A stretch of 20,650 nucleotides of DNA from positions 1-20,650 of the forward strand of contig QZKU01000035.1 of the NCBI GenBank assembly GCA_003598085.1. The letters are read 5' to 3'. The notes beneath the pieces are model-generated. The model did not search any database, was not told the origin of the DNA, and worked only from the letters and a program-made list of their open reading frames with translations. Of the stretch, positions 6,623-14,504 are shown piece by piece (position 1 is the stretch's first letter; every line of letters starts with the position of its first letter). The DNA is from Candidatus Abyssobacteria bacterium SURF_5 (GTDB lineage Bacteria > Abyssobacteria > SURF-5). The position numbers and the translations under genes were made by a program.

Positions 6623-8005
6623 ATGACCACCAAATATCCCTATTATGTGGAGCCGTATAACGAGACGGAGCGGCCGCGTCGGTTCCTGGAGGCGTTTTCA
6701 GCCATTCTCCAGCACAGCAACTATGGGTTTGTTCTCGACACCTATTCGAAGATAACAACCAAATGCGCCCGTTGCGCCTGTAACTGCCAGGTTTTCATGG
6801 AAAGCGGAGAGCTGAGAGATGTCCCATGTCACCGGACTGAACTTCTTCTCAGGGTCTACCGCCGGTACTTCACGCTCGGCGGAATGGTGAGTTCGAGACT
6901 CTTCAATGGATTCACCCTCACCGACCGCTACATCGATGAGATGGCTGAAAACTTTTATCGATGCACCGCGTGCCGGCGCTGCAAGTTCGGCTGCCCGATG
7001 GGGGTCGACCACGGCTTGATGACCCACCTCGCCCGCTGGATACTCGCCGAAATCGGGATCGTGCCGAAAGCGCTCGTCGTGGCGGTACGTGAACAGTTGC
7101 AGGGAAAGACCGGGAACACATCGGCCATCCCTGTCGTCGCCCTCAAAGATACATGCGAATTCCTGGAAGAAGAACTCCTGGAGAATTACAACATTCCGGC
7201 GAAATTCCCGATGGATGTCGAAGGCGCGGAAATGGTCTTTTTCCCGGCGGTCAGCGATTACCTCCTCGAACCCGATACCTTGATGGGCAACGCAGCCGTC
7301 ATGCATCTCACCAACGGCTCGTGGACCATCGGCACCGGCTACTACGATGGCATTAATTACGGCCTTTTTTACAGCGATACCCATCTCTGCAACATCGTCC
7401 GAAAGGAAGCCGCCGAAGTGAAGAGGTTGAAGGCAAAGAAGGTCCTTATCGGCGAGTGCGGCCACGCCTCGCGCTCGGCAAAGGCATTCATTCCCACCTT
7501 CTGCGGAGGCAAGAAAGCTCCGCCGGTCATCAATATCATGGAATACTCCCACAAGGCGCTCCTTGACGGGCGGCTGAAGGTGAAATCGGGCGCAATCCTC
7601 GATCGCGTCACGTATCACGACCCGTGTAATATCGCGCGCTCGAAATGGATCATCAATCAGCCGCGGGAACTGCTCGAGGCGATCTGTAAAGATTATGTCG
7701 ACATGGTTCCGGGCGGCCAGATGAATATCTGTTGCGGCGGCGGCGGCGGAACGGTTTCGATCGATGAAATCCGCAAGTTCCGAACGGGCACGGGCGGCCA
7801 TGTCAAGGCCGAACAGATAAAGGCGACCGGCGCAAAATACGTTGTGGCTCCCTGCGCGAACTGCAAAAAACAGCTCCGTGAGGTCTGCGAGGATAACGGA
7901 TTGCACGATGTCGAGATCGTCGGCCTGCATGACTTGCTGTTGAAAGCGCTCGACCTGGAATACTACGGCATAACCGCACCGGAGAAGAAAGAGGAAGAGG
8001 AATAA
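6623..8005 (+). CDS. HdrD/DsrK-like Fe-S oxidoreductase subunit (460 aa)
   Basis: Cytoplasmic catalytic-type subunit of an Hdr-related membrane complex. The N-terminal half has two cluster motifs: KCARCACNC (Cys48, 51, 55, with Cys69 a possible fourth ligand) and CTACRRCKFGCP (Cys114, 117, 120, 124). The C-terminal half has one CCG module: DPCNIARS (Cys335), CCGGGGG (Cys370-Cys371) and CANC (Cys411, 414). This matches the non-cubane cluster site of HdrB/HdrD and the layout of DsrK, HmcF and TmcB. The ATG at 6623 is chosen because AGGA stands 7 bases upstream and because the upstream TTG (6560) and ATG (6569) lie in or before the sigma-54 promoter. Physiological substrate unknown. First gene of the operon; the next starts 2 bases after its stop. 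Confidence 0.88.
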   Translation: MTTKYPYYVEPYNETERPRRFLEAFSAILQHSNYGFVLDTYSKITTKCARCACNCQVFMESGELRDVPCHRTELLLRVYRRYFTLGGMVSSRLFNGFTLTDRYIDEMAENFYRCTACRRCKFGCPMGVDHGLMTHLARWILAEIGIVPKALVVAVREQLQGKTGNTSAIPVVALKDTCEFLEEELLENYNIPAKFPMDVEGAEMVFFPAVSDYLLEPDTLMGNAAVMHLTNGSWTIGTGYYDGINYGLFYSDTHLCNIVRKEAAEVKRLKAKKVLIGECGHASRSAKAFIPTFCGGKKAPPVINIMEYSHKALLDGRLKVKSGAILDRVTYHDPCNIARSKWIINQPRELLEAICKDYVDMVPGGQMNICCGGGGGTVSIDEIRKFRTGTGGHVKAEQIKATGAKYVVAPCANCKKQLREVCEDNGLHDVEIVGLHDLLLKALDLEYYGITAPEKKEEEE

Positions 8006-8007
8006 CC

Positions 8008-8712
8008 ATGGAACAGTGGCTTGAATGGGCGCGCGGCCCACTATTCAAATTCGCGTTCGCGGTGATGGTCCTGGGGCTCTTCCGTCACCTGCTGTTAGCC
8101 GTTGCCGGCACCGTGCAGGCGTTGCTTCGGGCTGGCGACACAAAGATACCCTATAAGGTTGTTTTCCGGACAACGCTCGACTGGCTGTTCCCCGTTAAAA
8201 AGATGAATGTTAACCGGCCGGTCTACAGCGTGATCTCCGTCATCTTCCACGTGGGGCTCATCCTGACCCCCATTTTCCTGCTCCCGCACATCCAGCTCTG
8301 GGAACGCGGACTTTCAATAAGATGGCCCGCCATCCCCCACGTTCTGGCAGACATGTTGACACTCATCACGATTGCGGCGACTGTCGCACTCCTCATCGGC
8401 CGACTCGGTCACATCTATGCCAGAGGCATCAGCAGAATACAGGATATCCTGCTCCCGCCCCTGCTGATGGTCCCGTTCATAACCGGGTTTCTGGCTATGC
8501 ATCCGGCGTGGAATCCCGTCGATTACAACGCCGTTATGCTCATACACGTCTTGAGCGCGAACCTGATCTTCATCTTGATCCCGTTCACGAAACTGGGACA
8601 TATCATCCTGCTTCCGGCAACGCAGCTCGTCTCGGAGGTGGGCTGGCATTTCCCGGCGGAATCCGGCGATGATGTTGCCGTCGCACTGAAGAAAGAGAAT
8701 ATGCCGATATGA
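8008..8712 (+). CDS. NarI/DsrM-like cytochrome b membrane subunit (234 aa)
   Basis: Integral membrane subunit predicted to carry b-type heme and exchange electrons with the quinone pool. About five hydrophobic segments are visible (near residues 10-32, 68-92, 105-128, 146-166 and 178-200), with histidines in or near them (for example in FRHLLL, IFHVGL, LIHVLSAN, LGHIILL) that could bind heme. Length fits DsrM, TmcC or HmcE-type proteins. A strong purine-rich ribosome-binding site lies in the end of the preceding gene, and the stop overlaps the next start (ATGA), so translation is coupled. Confidence 0.85.
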   Translation: MEQWLEWARGPLFKFAFAVMVLGLFRHLLLAVAGTVQALLRAGDTKIPYKVVFRTTLDWLFPVKKMNVNRPVYSVISVIFHVGLILTPIFLLPHIQLWERGLSIRWPAIPHVLADMLTLITIAATVALLIGRLGHIYARGISRIQDILLPPLLMVPFITGFLAMHPAWNPVDYNAVMLIHVLSANLIFILIPFTKLGHIILLPATQLVSEVGWHFPAESGDDVAVALKKENMPI

Positions 8713-9539
8713 GACAGATGAGCATTTTGACCGATGTCACCAAATGTATCGGGTGCGAAGAGTGCGTCAAAGCCTGCAAGGAAACGAACAAGACCGGCGA
8801 AGACCAGCCCTGGCGCTGGCAGCGCAAAATCGACGATCTCTCGGCTACCCGGTGGACGACGATTCTACCCCGGCCCGACAGGCACTACGTGCGAAAACAG
8901 TGCCGCCATTGTCTGGAACCAGCCTGCGCCTCGGTTTGCCCCGTCGGCGCTATGCACAAAACGCCGGAAGGTCCCGTCGTCTATAACTCGAAAATCTGCA
9001 TGGGCTGCCGCTATTGCATGATGGCCTGCCCCTATGGCATTCCCCGCTACACCTGGGCCGATGCCGTCCCTTACGTGCGCAAGTGCATCATGTGCTACGA
9101 CAAGATATCGAGCGGTGAGCTCGAGCAGCCTGCGTGCACCAAGGCCTGCCCGAAAGAGGCAACCATTTATGGAGAGCGCGAGGAACTGATTCGACTGGCG
9201 CATGGAAGAATCGAGGAAAACCCGGATCTGTATATCCCGAAGGTATTCGGCGAACATGAGGTCGGCGGAACTTCGGTCCTGTATCTGTCGGACATCGATC
9301 TCGGCTTCCTCGGATGGAAAGAAGACTTGGGCGATGAACCGCTCCCCATGAAGACCTGGGTGGTACTCAATAAAGTGCCCGGCATCTTCGTCGGCGTCGG
9401 CGTGACGATGTTCGGGCTTTACTGGATAATCGATCGCCGGATGCGCCTGCAGGAAGAAGCGCTCGAAAAAAAATCCGCATCAACCGATGCTCAGCATGAC
9501 CCCGAAACAGGTACAGATAAAGTAGAGGCGAAAAAATGA
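8709..9539 (+). CDS. four-cluster ferredoxin subunit with C-terminal membrane anchor, HybA/DsrO-like (276 aa)
   Basis: Electron-wire subunit with four [4Fe-4S] motifs: CIGCEECVKAC (near the N-terminus), CRHCLEPACASVC, CMGCRYCMMAC and CIMCYDK...ACTKACP. A hydrophobic segment near residues 219-238 (VPGIFVGVGVTMFGLYWII) should anchor it, followed by a charged tail. This is the HybA/HmcB/DsrO type that pairs with an NrfD-like protein. Unlike DsrO and HybA it has no twin-arginine or other signal peptide, and the upstream gene overlap leaves no room for one, so the cluster domain is probably cytoplasmic. It overlaps both neighbours by four bases. Confidence 0.88.
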   Translation: MRQMSILTDVTKCIGCEECVKACKETNKTGEDQPWRWQRKIDDLSATRWTTILPRPDRHYVRKQCRHCLEPACASVCPVGAMHKTPEGPVVYNSKICMGCRYCMMACPYGIPRYTWADAVPYVRKCIMCYDKISSGELEQPACTKACPKEATIYGEREELIRLAHGRIEENPDLYIPKVFGEHEVGGTSVLYLSDIDLGFLGWKEDLGDEPLPMKTWVVLNKVPGIFVGVGVTMFGLYWIIDRRMRLQEEALEKKSASTDAQHDPETGTDKVEAKK

Positions 9540-11488
9540 TACGAGTTAGGTTCGTCAAAGGAATTCTCTGGTTTCTTGTCGGACTGGCCGCAGCCGTCAC
9601 CATCTTCCGTTTCCTCAAAGGGCTGGGCACGGTGACCGCTCTAACAGATACAACCCCGTGGGGACTGTGGATAGGATTCGATGTGCTCGGGGGCGTTGCC
9701 CTCGCCGCAGGCGGGTTCGTGATCGCGGCAACAGTCTACATCTTCCATCTAAAAAAATATGAGCCTATCCTGAGGCCTGCCGTTCTTACCGCTTGTTTGG
9801 GATATGCAGCCGTCGTCGGCGGGCTGATGTTCGACATCGGTATTCCGTGGAACATCTGGCGTCCAATGTTTTTCTGGCAGGAGCACTCGGCCCTGTTCGA
9901 GGTCGCATGGTGCGTCATGCTCTATTTCACCGTGCTGCAGCTCGAATTCCTGCCGGTCATTCTTGAAAAGTTCAAACACCCGCTGTCACAAACAGCATAC
10001 AAGATACTGAAATTCTTTACTCTGCCGCTGGTGATCCTCGGCATCATGCTCTCGACGCTGCATCAGTCGTCCCTGGGCACCCTGTTTCTGATCATGCCGC
10101 ATCGCCTGCATCCGTTGTGGTATAGCCCCATCATCCCGCTTCACTTCTTCGTTTCCGCCATCGGGCTCGGGCTGACCATGGTCATCACTGAATCCCTGGT
10201 GAGCAGTTGGATCTATAAGAAACACCTGGAGAAAGACCTTCTTTCAGGTCTTGCAAAGGCGGCGGCAATCGTTCTGTGGGCATACGCCGCAATCAAGGTA
10301 GCCGATCTTGCGGCCACGGGAAAACTGCACTATCTGTTTGCCGGCACTTGGGAGAGCAACCTGTTCCTGTTCGAATTGCTCATCAGCGCGATTCTGCCGG
10401 CCGCGCTGTTTTCCTCCGCTAAAGCAAGGCAATCGACCGGCGGTCTGGCTGCGGGAGCAGGGCTTGCCGTATTCGGCTTTGTCCTGAACCGGATTGCCGT
10501 CAGCGGGCTTGCAACGATTTCTGCAACGCAGACCGATTATTTCCCGTCATGGACCGAGTTCGCCATTAGCATCGGGATCGTCTCAGCCGCCGGCTTGGCA
10601 TTCTTCTTTCTAGTAGAGAACTTCTATGTGTACGATGAGCCGCGAGCCGAAAAACGCGATAAGTATGAGATCGTTTCACCTGACCCGGTTGGAGGTATCC
10701 GGCTCCATTGGTCGAGCCTGGCCGATGCGCGCCTGTACTCGTTGCTGTTCGTTGTCGCTCTCGCGCTCGGAATCGCCCTGATGCCCAATATCGTTACCGG
10801 CGTAACCCCGGAGAGGATCGAGGTCGAAAAGGCGCGGCGGGTCGATGCCTTCCGCTCAAAATCCGACGCCTCGCCGCTTTACCTGTATGCCCTTTATAAT
10901 CCCGATGAGCACGACAACCCGGAGGCCGGAGAGGTCGCAGAAATGCTGTTGATCGATGGCGACCGCAATAACAAATTCGTCCTGTTCGACCACGGCACGC
11001 ACGAGAAAAACAATGGCGGACCAGAATCCTGCGGGATGTGCCACCACATGAACAAACCGTTGGATAAAGCTACTTCCTGTTATGAATGCCATACGGATAT
11101 GTTTCTCACGACCGACACGTTTCAGCACGAATATCATCGCGAGAAGCTGAAGGAGCAAGGCGGATGCGTTAAATGCCATAAGGACCCGGCTGAACCGAAG
11201 ACCCGCGAAACGGCTACCGCCTGCGGCGAATGTCACAAAAACATGCGGGTTCCCAACAGCTTCGTCAAAGTGGAAGAAGCCGATCAGACCGGGATTGCGC
11301 CCGGGTACATGAATGTAATGCATAAGCTGTGCATCGAATGCCACAAGCAGAAGCAGGAAGAAAAGGTCGAGCTGGCTCCCGATCTCGCCCGCTGCGCCGC
11401 ATGCCATCAGGGTCTGGATGAGTCGATGCTCATGGTAGTCGAGCCGTATCCGCAACCCCAGAGCATGTCGCTCCTGACGCAGCGATAA
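9536..11488 (+). CDS. NrfD/DsrP-like membrane protein fused to a six-heme cytochrome c domain (650 aa)
   Basis: The first ~420 residues form a polytopic NrfD/HybB/HmcC-type protein with around ten hydrophobic segments, expected to bind quinone. After the last segment (about 400-420) comes a soluble domain with six CXXCH heme sites: Cys499 (CGMCH), 515 (CYECH), 544 (CVKCH), 563 (CGECH), 599 (CIECH) and 620 (CAACH). Further histidines (FDHGTH, FQHEYH, VMHKL) may be distal ligands. c-type heme attachment requires this domain to be periplasmic. In Dsr and Hmc complexes the NrfD and cytochrome subunits are separate proteins, so this looks like a DsrP-DsrJ or HmcC-HmcA type fusion. It begins in an ATGA overlap with the ferredoxin gene. 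The reading frame is continuous, so an assembly artefact is unlikely. Confidence 0.88.
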   Translation: MIRVRFVKGILWFLVGLAAAVTIFRFLKGLGTVTALTDTTPWGLWIGFDVLGGVALAAGGFVIAATVYIFHLKKYEPILRPAVLTACLGYAAVVGGLMFDIGIPWNIWRPMFFWQEHSALFEVAWCVMLYFTVLQLEFLPVILEKFKHPLSQTAYKILKFFTLPLVILGIMLSTLHQSSLGTLFLIMPHRLHPLWYSPIIPLHFFVSAIGLGLTMVITESLVSSWIYKKHLEKDLLSGLAKAAAIVLWAYAAIKVADLAATGKLHYLFAGTWESNLFLFELLISAILPAALFSSAKARQSTGGLAAGAGLAVFGFVLNRIAVSGLATISATQTDYFPSWTEFAISIGIVSAAGLAFFFLVENFYVYDEPRAEKRDKYEIVSPDPVGGIRLHWSSLADARLYSLLFVVALALGIALMPNIVTGVTPERIEVEKARRVDAFRSKSDASPLYLYALYNPDEHDNPEAGEVAEMLLIDGDRNNKFVLFDHGTHEKNNGGPESCGMCHHMNKPLDKATSCYECHTDMFLTTDTFQHEYHREKLKEQGGCVKCHKDPAEPKTRETATACGECHKNMRVPNSFVKVEEADQTGIAPGYMNVMHKLCIECHKQKQEEKVELAPDLARCAACHQGLDESMLMVVEPYPQPQSMSLLTQR

Positions 11489-11518
11489 TGGCTTCTTTAA
11501 GAAGGAAATCGAGAGACC

Positions 11519-11926
11519 ATGGCTGGAAAAAAAATTGCCATTATCGATGACGAGCCCGATGTTGTCATTTATCTGACGTCGGCTCTGCAGGATAATGGAT
11601 TCGAAGTTTGTTCCGCACCCAACGCAACTGAAGGATTTGCGCTCATTCGCTCGCAGCGGCCTGATCTTGTATGCCTGGATATTCTTATGCCCGAGGAAAC
11701 CGGATTCTCGCTCTACCGGAAGATCAGGGATGACTCATCTCTCAAGGATATGCGGGTTGTAATCATCAGCGGCTTGAACATCAAGCAGGAGATGCCGCGT
11801 ATCCTCTCTGGAAGAAATGGAGACGCCGCGGCGGTGGAGCCCGATTTTTTTATTGAGAAACCAATCGATTTGCCGCTCTTTATCCATACAGTCCGGCGGC
11901 TCACAGGCGCAGGGGAAGCAGCATGA
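11519..11926 (+). CDS. single-domain response regulator (135 aa)
   Basis: Receiver domain only: acidic pair Asp10-Asp11, phospho-acceptor Asp54 (CLDILMP), IISG and the conserved Lys in EKPID. No output domain, so it probably acts as a phosphate carrier or through protein contact. It begins 30 bases after the redox-complex genes and overlaps the kinase gene by four bases (ATGA), so it belongs to the same operon. A small inverted repeat (CTTCT/AGAAG) in the gap is too weak to call a terminator. Confidence 0.9.
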   Translation: MAGKKIAIIDDEPDVVIYLTSALQDNGFEVCSAPNATEGFALIRSQRPDLVCLDILMPEETGFSLYRKIRDDSSLKDMRVVIISGLNIKQEMPRILSGRNGDAAAVEPDFFIEKPIDLPLFIHTVRRLTGAGEAA

Positions 11927-13734
11927 GCGAGCCCGAATGGCAAAAATGGCTGCGCACGCAACTGTTCGACCAGGTGCCGTGCAATATCGCCATCATCGAC
12001 CGAAAGTACACCATCGTCGACCATAACCGCAATTTCGCGGAACTGTTCGGCGAAGGGAAAGGGTTTCCTTGCTACCAGGTGTACAAAGGCCGCCTCGAAC
12101 GGTGCTCCTCTTGCATGGCGGCGCACACCTTCCAGGATGGCAAGATCCGGATCAATGACGAAGTAGGTGTCGATCGATATGGCCGTCCCGCCCATTATAT
12201 CGTTCATATCGCCCCTATCTTCGGCAAGAATGGAGACATCCCCTACCTGATCGAGATGTCAACCGACGTCACCGAGACCAAGCGTTTGCAGCGGGAATAC
12301 CAGAATCTGTTCGAGCGCGTCCCTTGTTTTGTCGCAGTGCTCAACCGCGATTTCCGCGTCGTCCGCGCTAATGAACGATTCCGCGAAACCTTCGGAGAAA
12401 CGACCGGCCAGCGCTGTTACGAGGTCTTCAAACGCCGCTCAGAAAAGTGCGAGGATTGCCCGGCGGAACTCACCTTCCAGGACGGCCGCCCGCATAGCGG
12501 CTCGCATATCGGCATCAATAAGGAAGGCAATCCGACCTATTATTACGTCACCACGACCGCATTAGCCCGCGGCGGCCCTAATATCCCTCATATCATCGAG
12601 ATGGCGCTCGACGTCACTGAGGTCCATAAGCTGGAAGATGAATTGGAGCGCTCGCATGCATTTCAGAAGACGTTGATCGAAAATTCCGTCGATGGCGTCA
12701 TAGCCACGGATGCGCAGGGACAAGTGATTATTTTTAATCCTGCCGCCAAGAGTATGCTAAAATATGGCGACAGCGATCTGATCGGCCGGCCGCTGCCGCC
12801 GGAGATTTTAAAATTGAAGCCGGAAGACGCGATGGCCGAAGGCCAAAATGAATGCATTCTTCCCGAGACGACGGCGAAGGCAAGCGACGGAGAGGAGATA
12901 CCCGTGCGGCTTTCCTGCATTACGCTCAGGAAGGGAACAGACATGATCGGAACCGCTCTCTTCCTGCAGGACCTGCGCAAAATCAAACAGCTCGAGAAGG
13001 AGAAAATCGACGCCGAACGCCTCGCCGCCGTCGGACAGACGGTCGCGGGACTGGCGCATGGAATCAAGAATATCCTGACCGGGCTCGAGGGCGGCATGTA
13101 CGTCGTGAATTCAGGCCTCCAGAAAGGACAGCAGGACAAGGTCGACGTCGGCTGGGGCATGCTCAAACGCAATATCAGCCGAATATCCAGCCTGGTCAAG
13201 AACCTGCTCAATTTCTCGAAGGGGCGCACTCCGCACGTCACCATCATCAATCCGAACGATATCGTGCGCGACATCATCTCGCTCTATGAGGATGCGGCCA
13301 AGCAGGATGGTATAAAACTCGTGGCCGATACCGATGAAGCCATTGCACCCGCTCCTTTCGATTCCGAGGAGATCCACACGTGCCTCGCCAACCTGGTGTC
13401 GAATGCGCTCGACGCCTGCCAGATGAGCGAGAAAATGGTGTGCAGTGTCGTTATCCGCTGCAGAGATGAGAACGGCAGCATCGTCTTCGAGGTGGCCGAC
13501 GAAGGCGCGGGAATGGATTATGAGATCAAACAGAAAGTATTCACCAACTTCTTCACAACAAAGGGAAGCGGCGGCACCGGGATCGGACTTCTCCTGACGA
13601 GAAAAATCGTGCAGGAACATGGTGGCAGAATAAGTGTAGAATCTACGCCGGGCGAAGGTTCGCTGTTCCGGCTCATTTTCCCCCGCGATCGCCTGCCGCA
13701 GCCTGCGGCAGAAGGGGCTGCCCCGCAAAACTGA
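11923..13734 (+). CDS. PAS-PAS-PAS sensor histidine kinase (603 aa)
   Basis: No transmembrane segment is visible, so it is probably a cytoplasmic sensor. Three PAS domains (about 10-125, 125-250, 255-365) precede the kinase core: the H-box AHGIKNIL with His379, the N-box ANLVSNALDAC, and the G-boxes VADEGAGMD and GTGIGLLL. The H-box has Gly instead of the usual Glu after the histidine. The first two PAS domains each carry Cys-X10-Cys-X2-Cys (Cys50/61/64 and Cys165/176/179), resembling the motif in the PAS domain of the sigma-54 activator at 4923-6260. This suggests metal, Fe-S or thiol sensing. It sits between two receiver-only genes, its probable partners. Confidence 0.92.
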   Translation: MSEPEWQKWLRTQLFDQVPCNIAIIDRKYTIVDHNRNFAELFGEGKGFPCYQVYKGRLERCSSCMAAHTFQDGKIRINDEVGVDRYGRPAHYIVHIAPIFGKNGDIPYLIEMSTDVTETKRLQREYQNLFERVPCFVAVLNRDFRVVRANERFRETFGETTGQRCYEVFKRRSEKCEDCPAELTFQDGRPHSGSHIGINKEGNPTYYYVTTTALARGGPNIPHIIEMALDVTEVHKLEDELERSHAFQKTLIENSVDGVIATDAQGQVIIFNPAAKSMLKYGDSDLIGRPLPPEILKLKPEDAMAEGQNECILPETTAKASDGEEIPVRLSCITLRKGTDMIGTALFLQDLRKIKQLEKEKIDAERLAAVGQTVAGLAHGIKNILTGLEGGMYVVNSGLQKGQQDKVDVGWGMLKRNISRISSLVKNLLNFSKGRTPHVTIINPNDIVRDIISLYEDAAKQDGIKLVADTDEAIAPAPFDSEEIHTCLANLVSNALDACQMSEKMVCSVVIRCRDENGSIVFEVADEGAGMDYEIKQKVFTNFFTTKGSGGTGIGLLLTRKIVQEHGGRISVESTPGEGSLFRLIFPRDRLPQPAAEGAAPQN

Positions 13735-13788
13735 CGCCTCACAAAGAAAAGTAGTCGAGAATGCCCACTGGCGGCGAAAGGATCAGCA

Positions 13789-14322
13789 ATGACGACTCCA
13801 TCCGAAAAAACAGTCCTGGTGGTGGATGACGAACCCGATATTCTTCTGTTCCTGCAAACGGCGCTCGAGGATGCCGGCTTTAATGTCGTTACTGCTTCCA
13901 ATGGAGATGAGGCGCTCCAAAGAGTAAAAGAATGCCCTCCCGACTTCATCTCCTGCGATCTCGTGATGCCGAAAAAATCAGGCGTGCGATTTCTCTATGA
14001 GCTGAGAAAACATAAGGAATGGGCGCGGATCCCCATCGTCGTAGTCACCGCGCACGCGCGCGATGAATTGGGCTCCAAAGACCTGAAGGAAATCCTCGAC
14101 GGAAAAATCCTTTCCGGCCCGCAGGTGTATCTCGAGAAGCCGGTTCGCGCGGAAGATTTTGTCGGTATGGTCAAACGCGAACTCGGAATCGTGGAGACGG
14201 CGCCTTCAAAAGCCGCGGAATCGACCGACGCCCTGAAAAAACAGGTTCAGGAATTGCTGAATTCCGCCGATCCCGAAGCTCTCAAGGAGGCCGCCCGAAT
14301 ACTTAAGGCAAAAAGAACCTGA
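13789..14322 (+). CDS. response regulator with C-terminal helical tail (177 aa)
   Basis: N-terminal receiver domain with Asp13-Asp14, phospho-acceptor Asp57 (ISCDLVMP), VVVTAHA and LEKPV. The last ~45 residues (TDALKKQVQELLNSADPEAL onward) look helical and charged and do not match a known DNA-binding domain, so the output is probably by protein contact. AAAGGATC precedes the ATG. It starts 54 bases after the kinase gene and is likely the last gene of the operon. Confidence 0.88.
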   Translation: MTTPSEKTVLVVDDEPDILLFLQTALEDAGFNVVTASNGDEALQRVKECPPDFISCDLVMPKKSGVRFLYELRKHKEWARIPIVVVTAHARDELGSKDLKEILDGKILSGPQVYLEKPVRAEDFVGMVKRELGIVETAPSKAAESTDALKKQVQELLNSADPEALKEAARILKAKRT

Positions 14323-14450
14323 TTCTGCGAAACATTTTCCTTTAGGCGCCTCCTGTCGATGAGATAATTTGTCCGGAATACCGCTTCCCTTCTGTCATGA
14401 TTTAGCCTGCATCACCCAGCGCTCCCCCCTTCCTGTCCGCGCCACAAATA

Positions 14451-14459
14451 TGATATAGT
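14451..14459 (+). promoter_or_regulatory. possible extended -10 promoter of the AOR operon
   Basis: TGATATAGT gives a TGn-extended -10 (TATAGT at 14454-14459) but no good -35. Predicted start is about 14466, 39 bases before the ATG. The 182-base gap from the previous gene supports a separate transcription unit. I found no GG-N10-GC sigma-54 element here. Confidence 0.35.
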
Positions 14460-14504
14460 TCTGTCGCGGGCCACCAAAAGTCCTCACAAAAAGGAGGATC
14501 AAAA

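Noticed and set aside
6698-8041. 447-residue open frame on the minus strand
   Set aside because: It is antisense to the HdrD/DsrK-like gene with its ordered cysteine motifs; its own translation has no recognisable domain.
11489-11518. CTTCT/AGAAG hairpin between the cytochrome and receiver genes
   Set aside because: Only five base pairs and no T-run; the short gap argues for continued transcription.
14323-14504. possible sigma-54 promoter ahead of the AOR operon
   Set aside because: No GG-N10-GC pair with the right spacing was found; an extended -10 element is the better, still weak, candidate.
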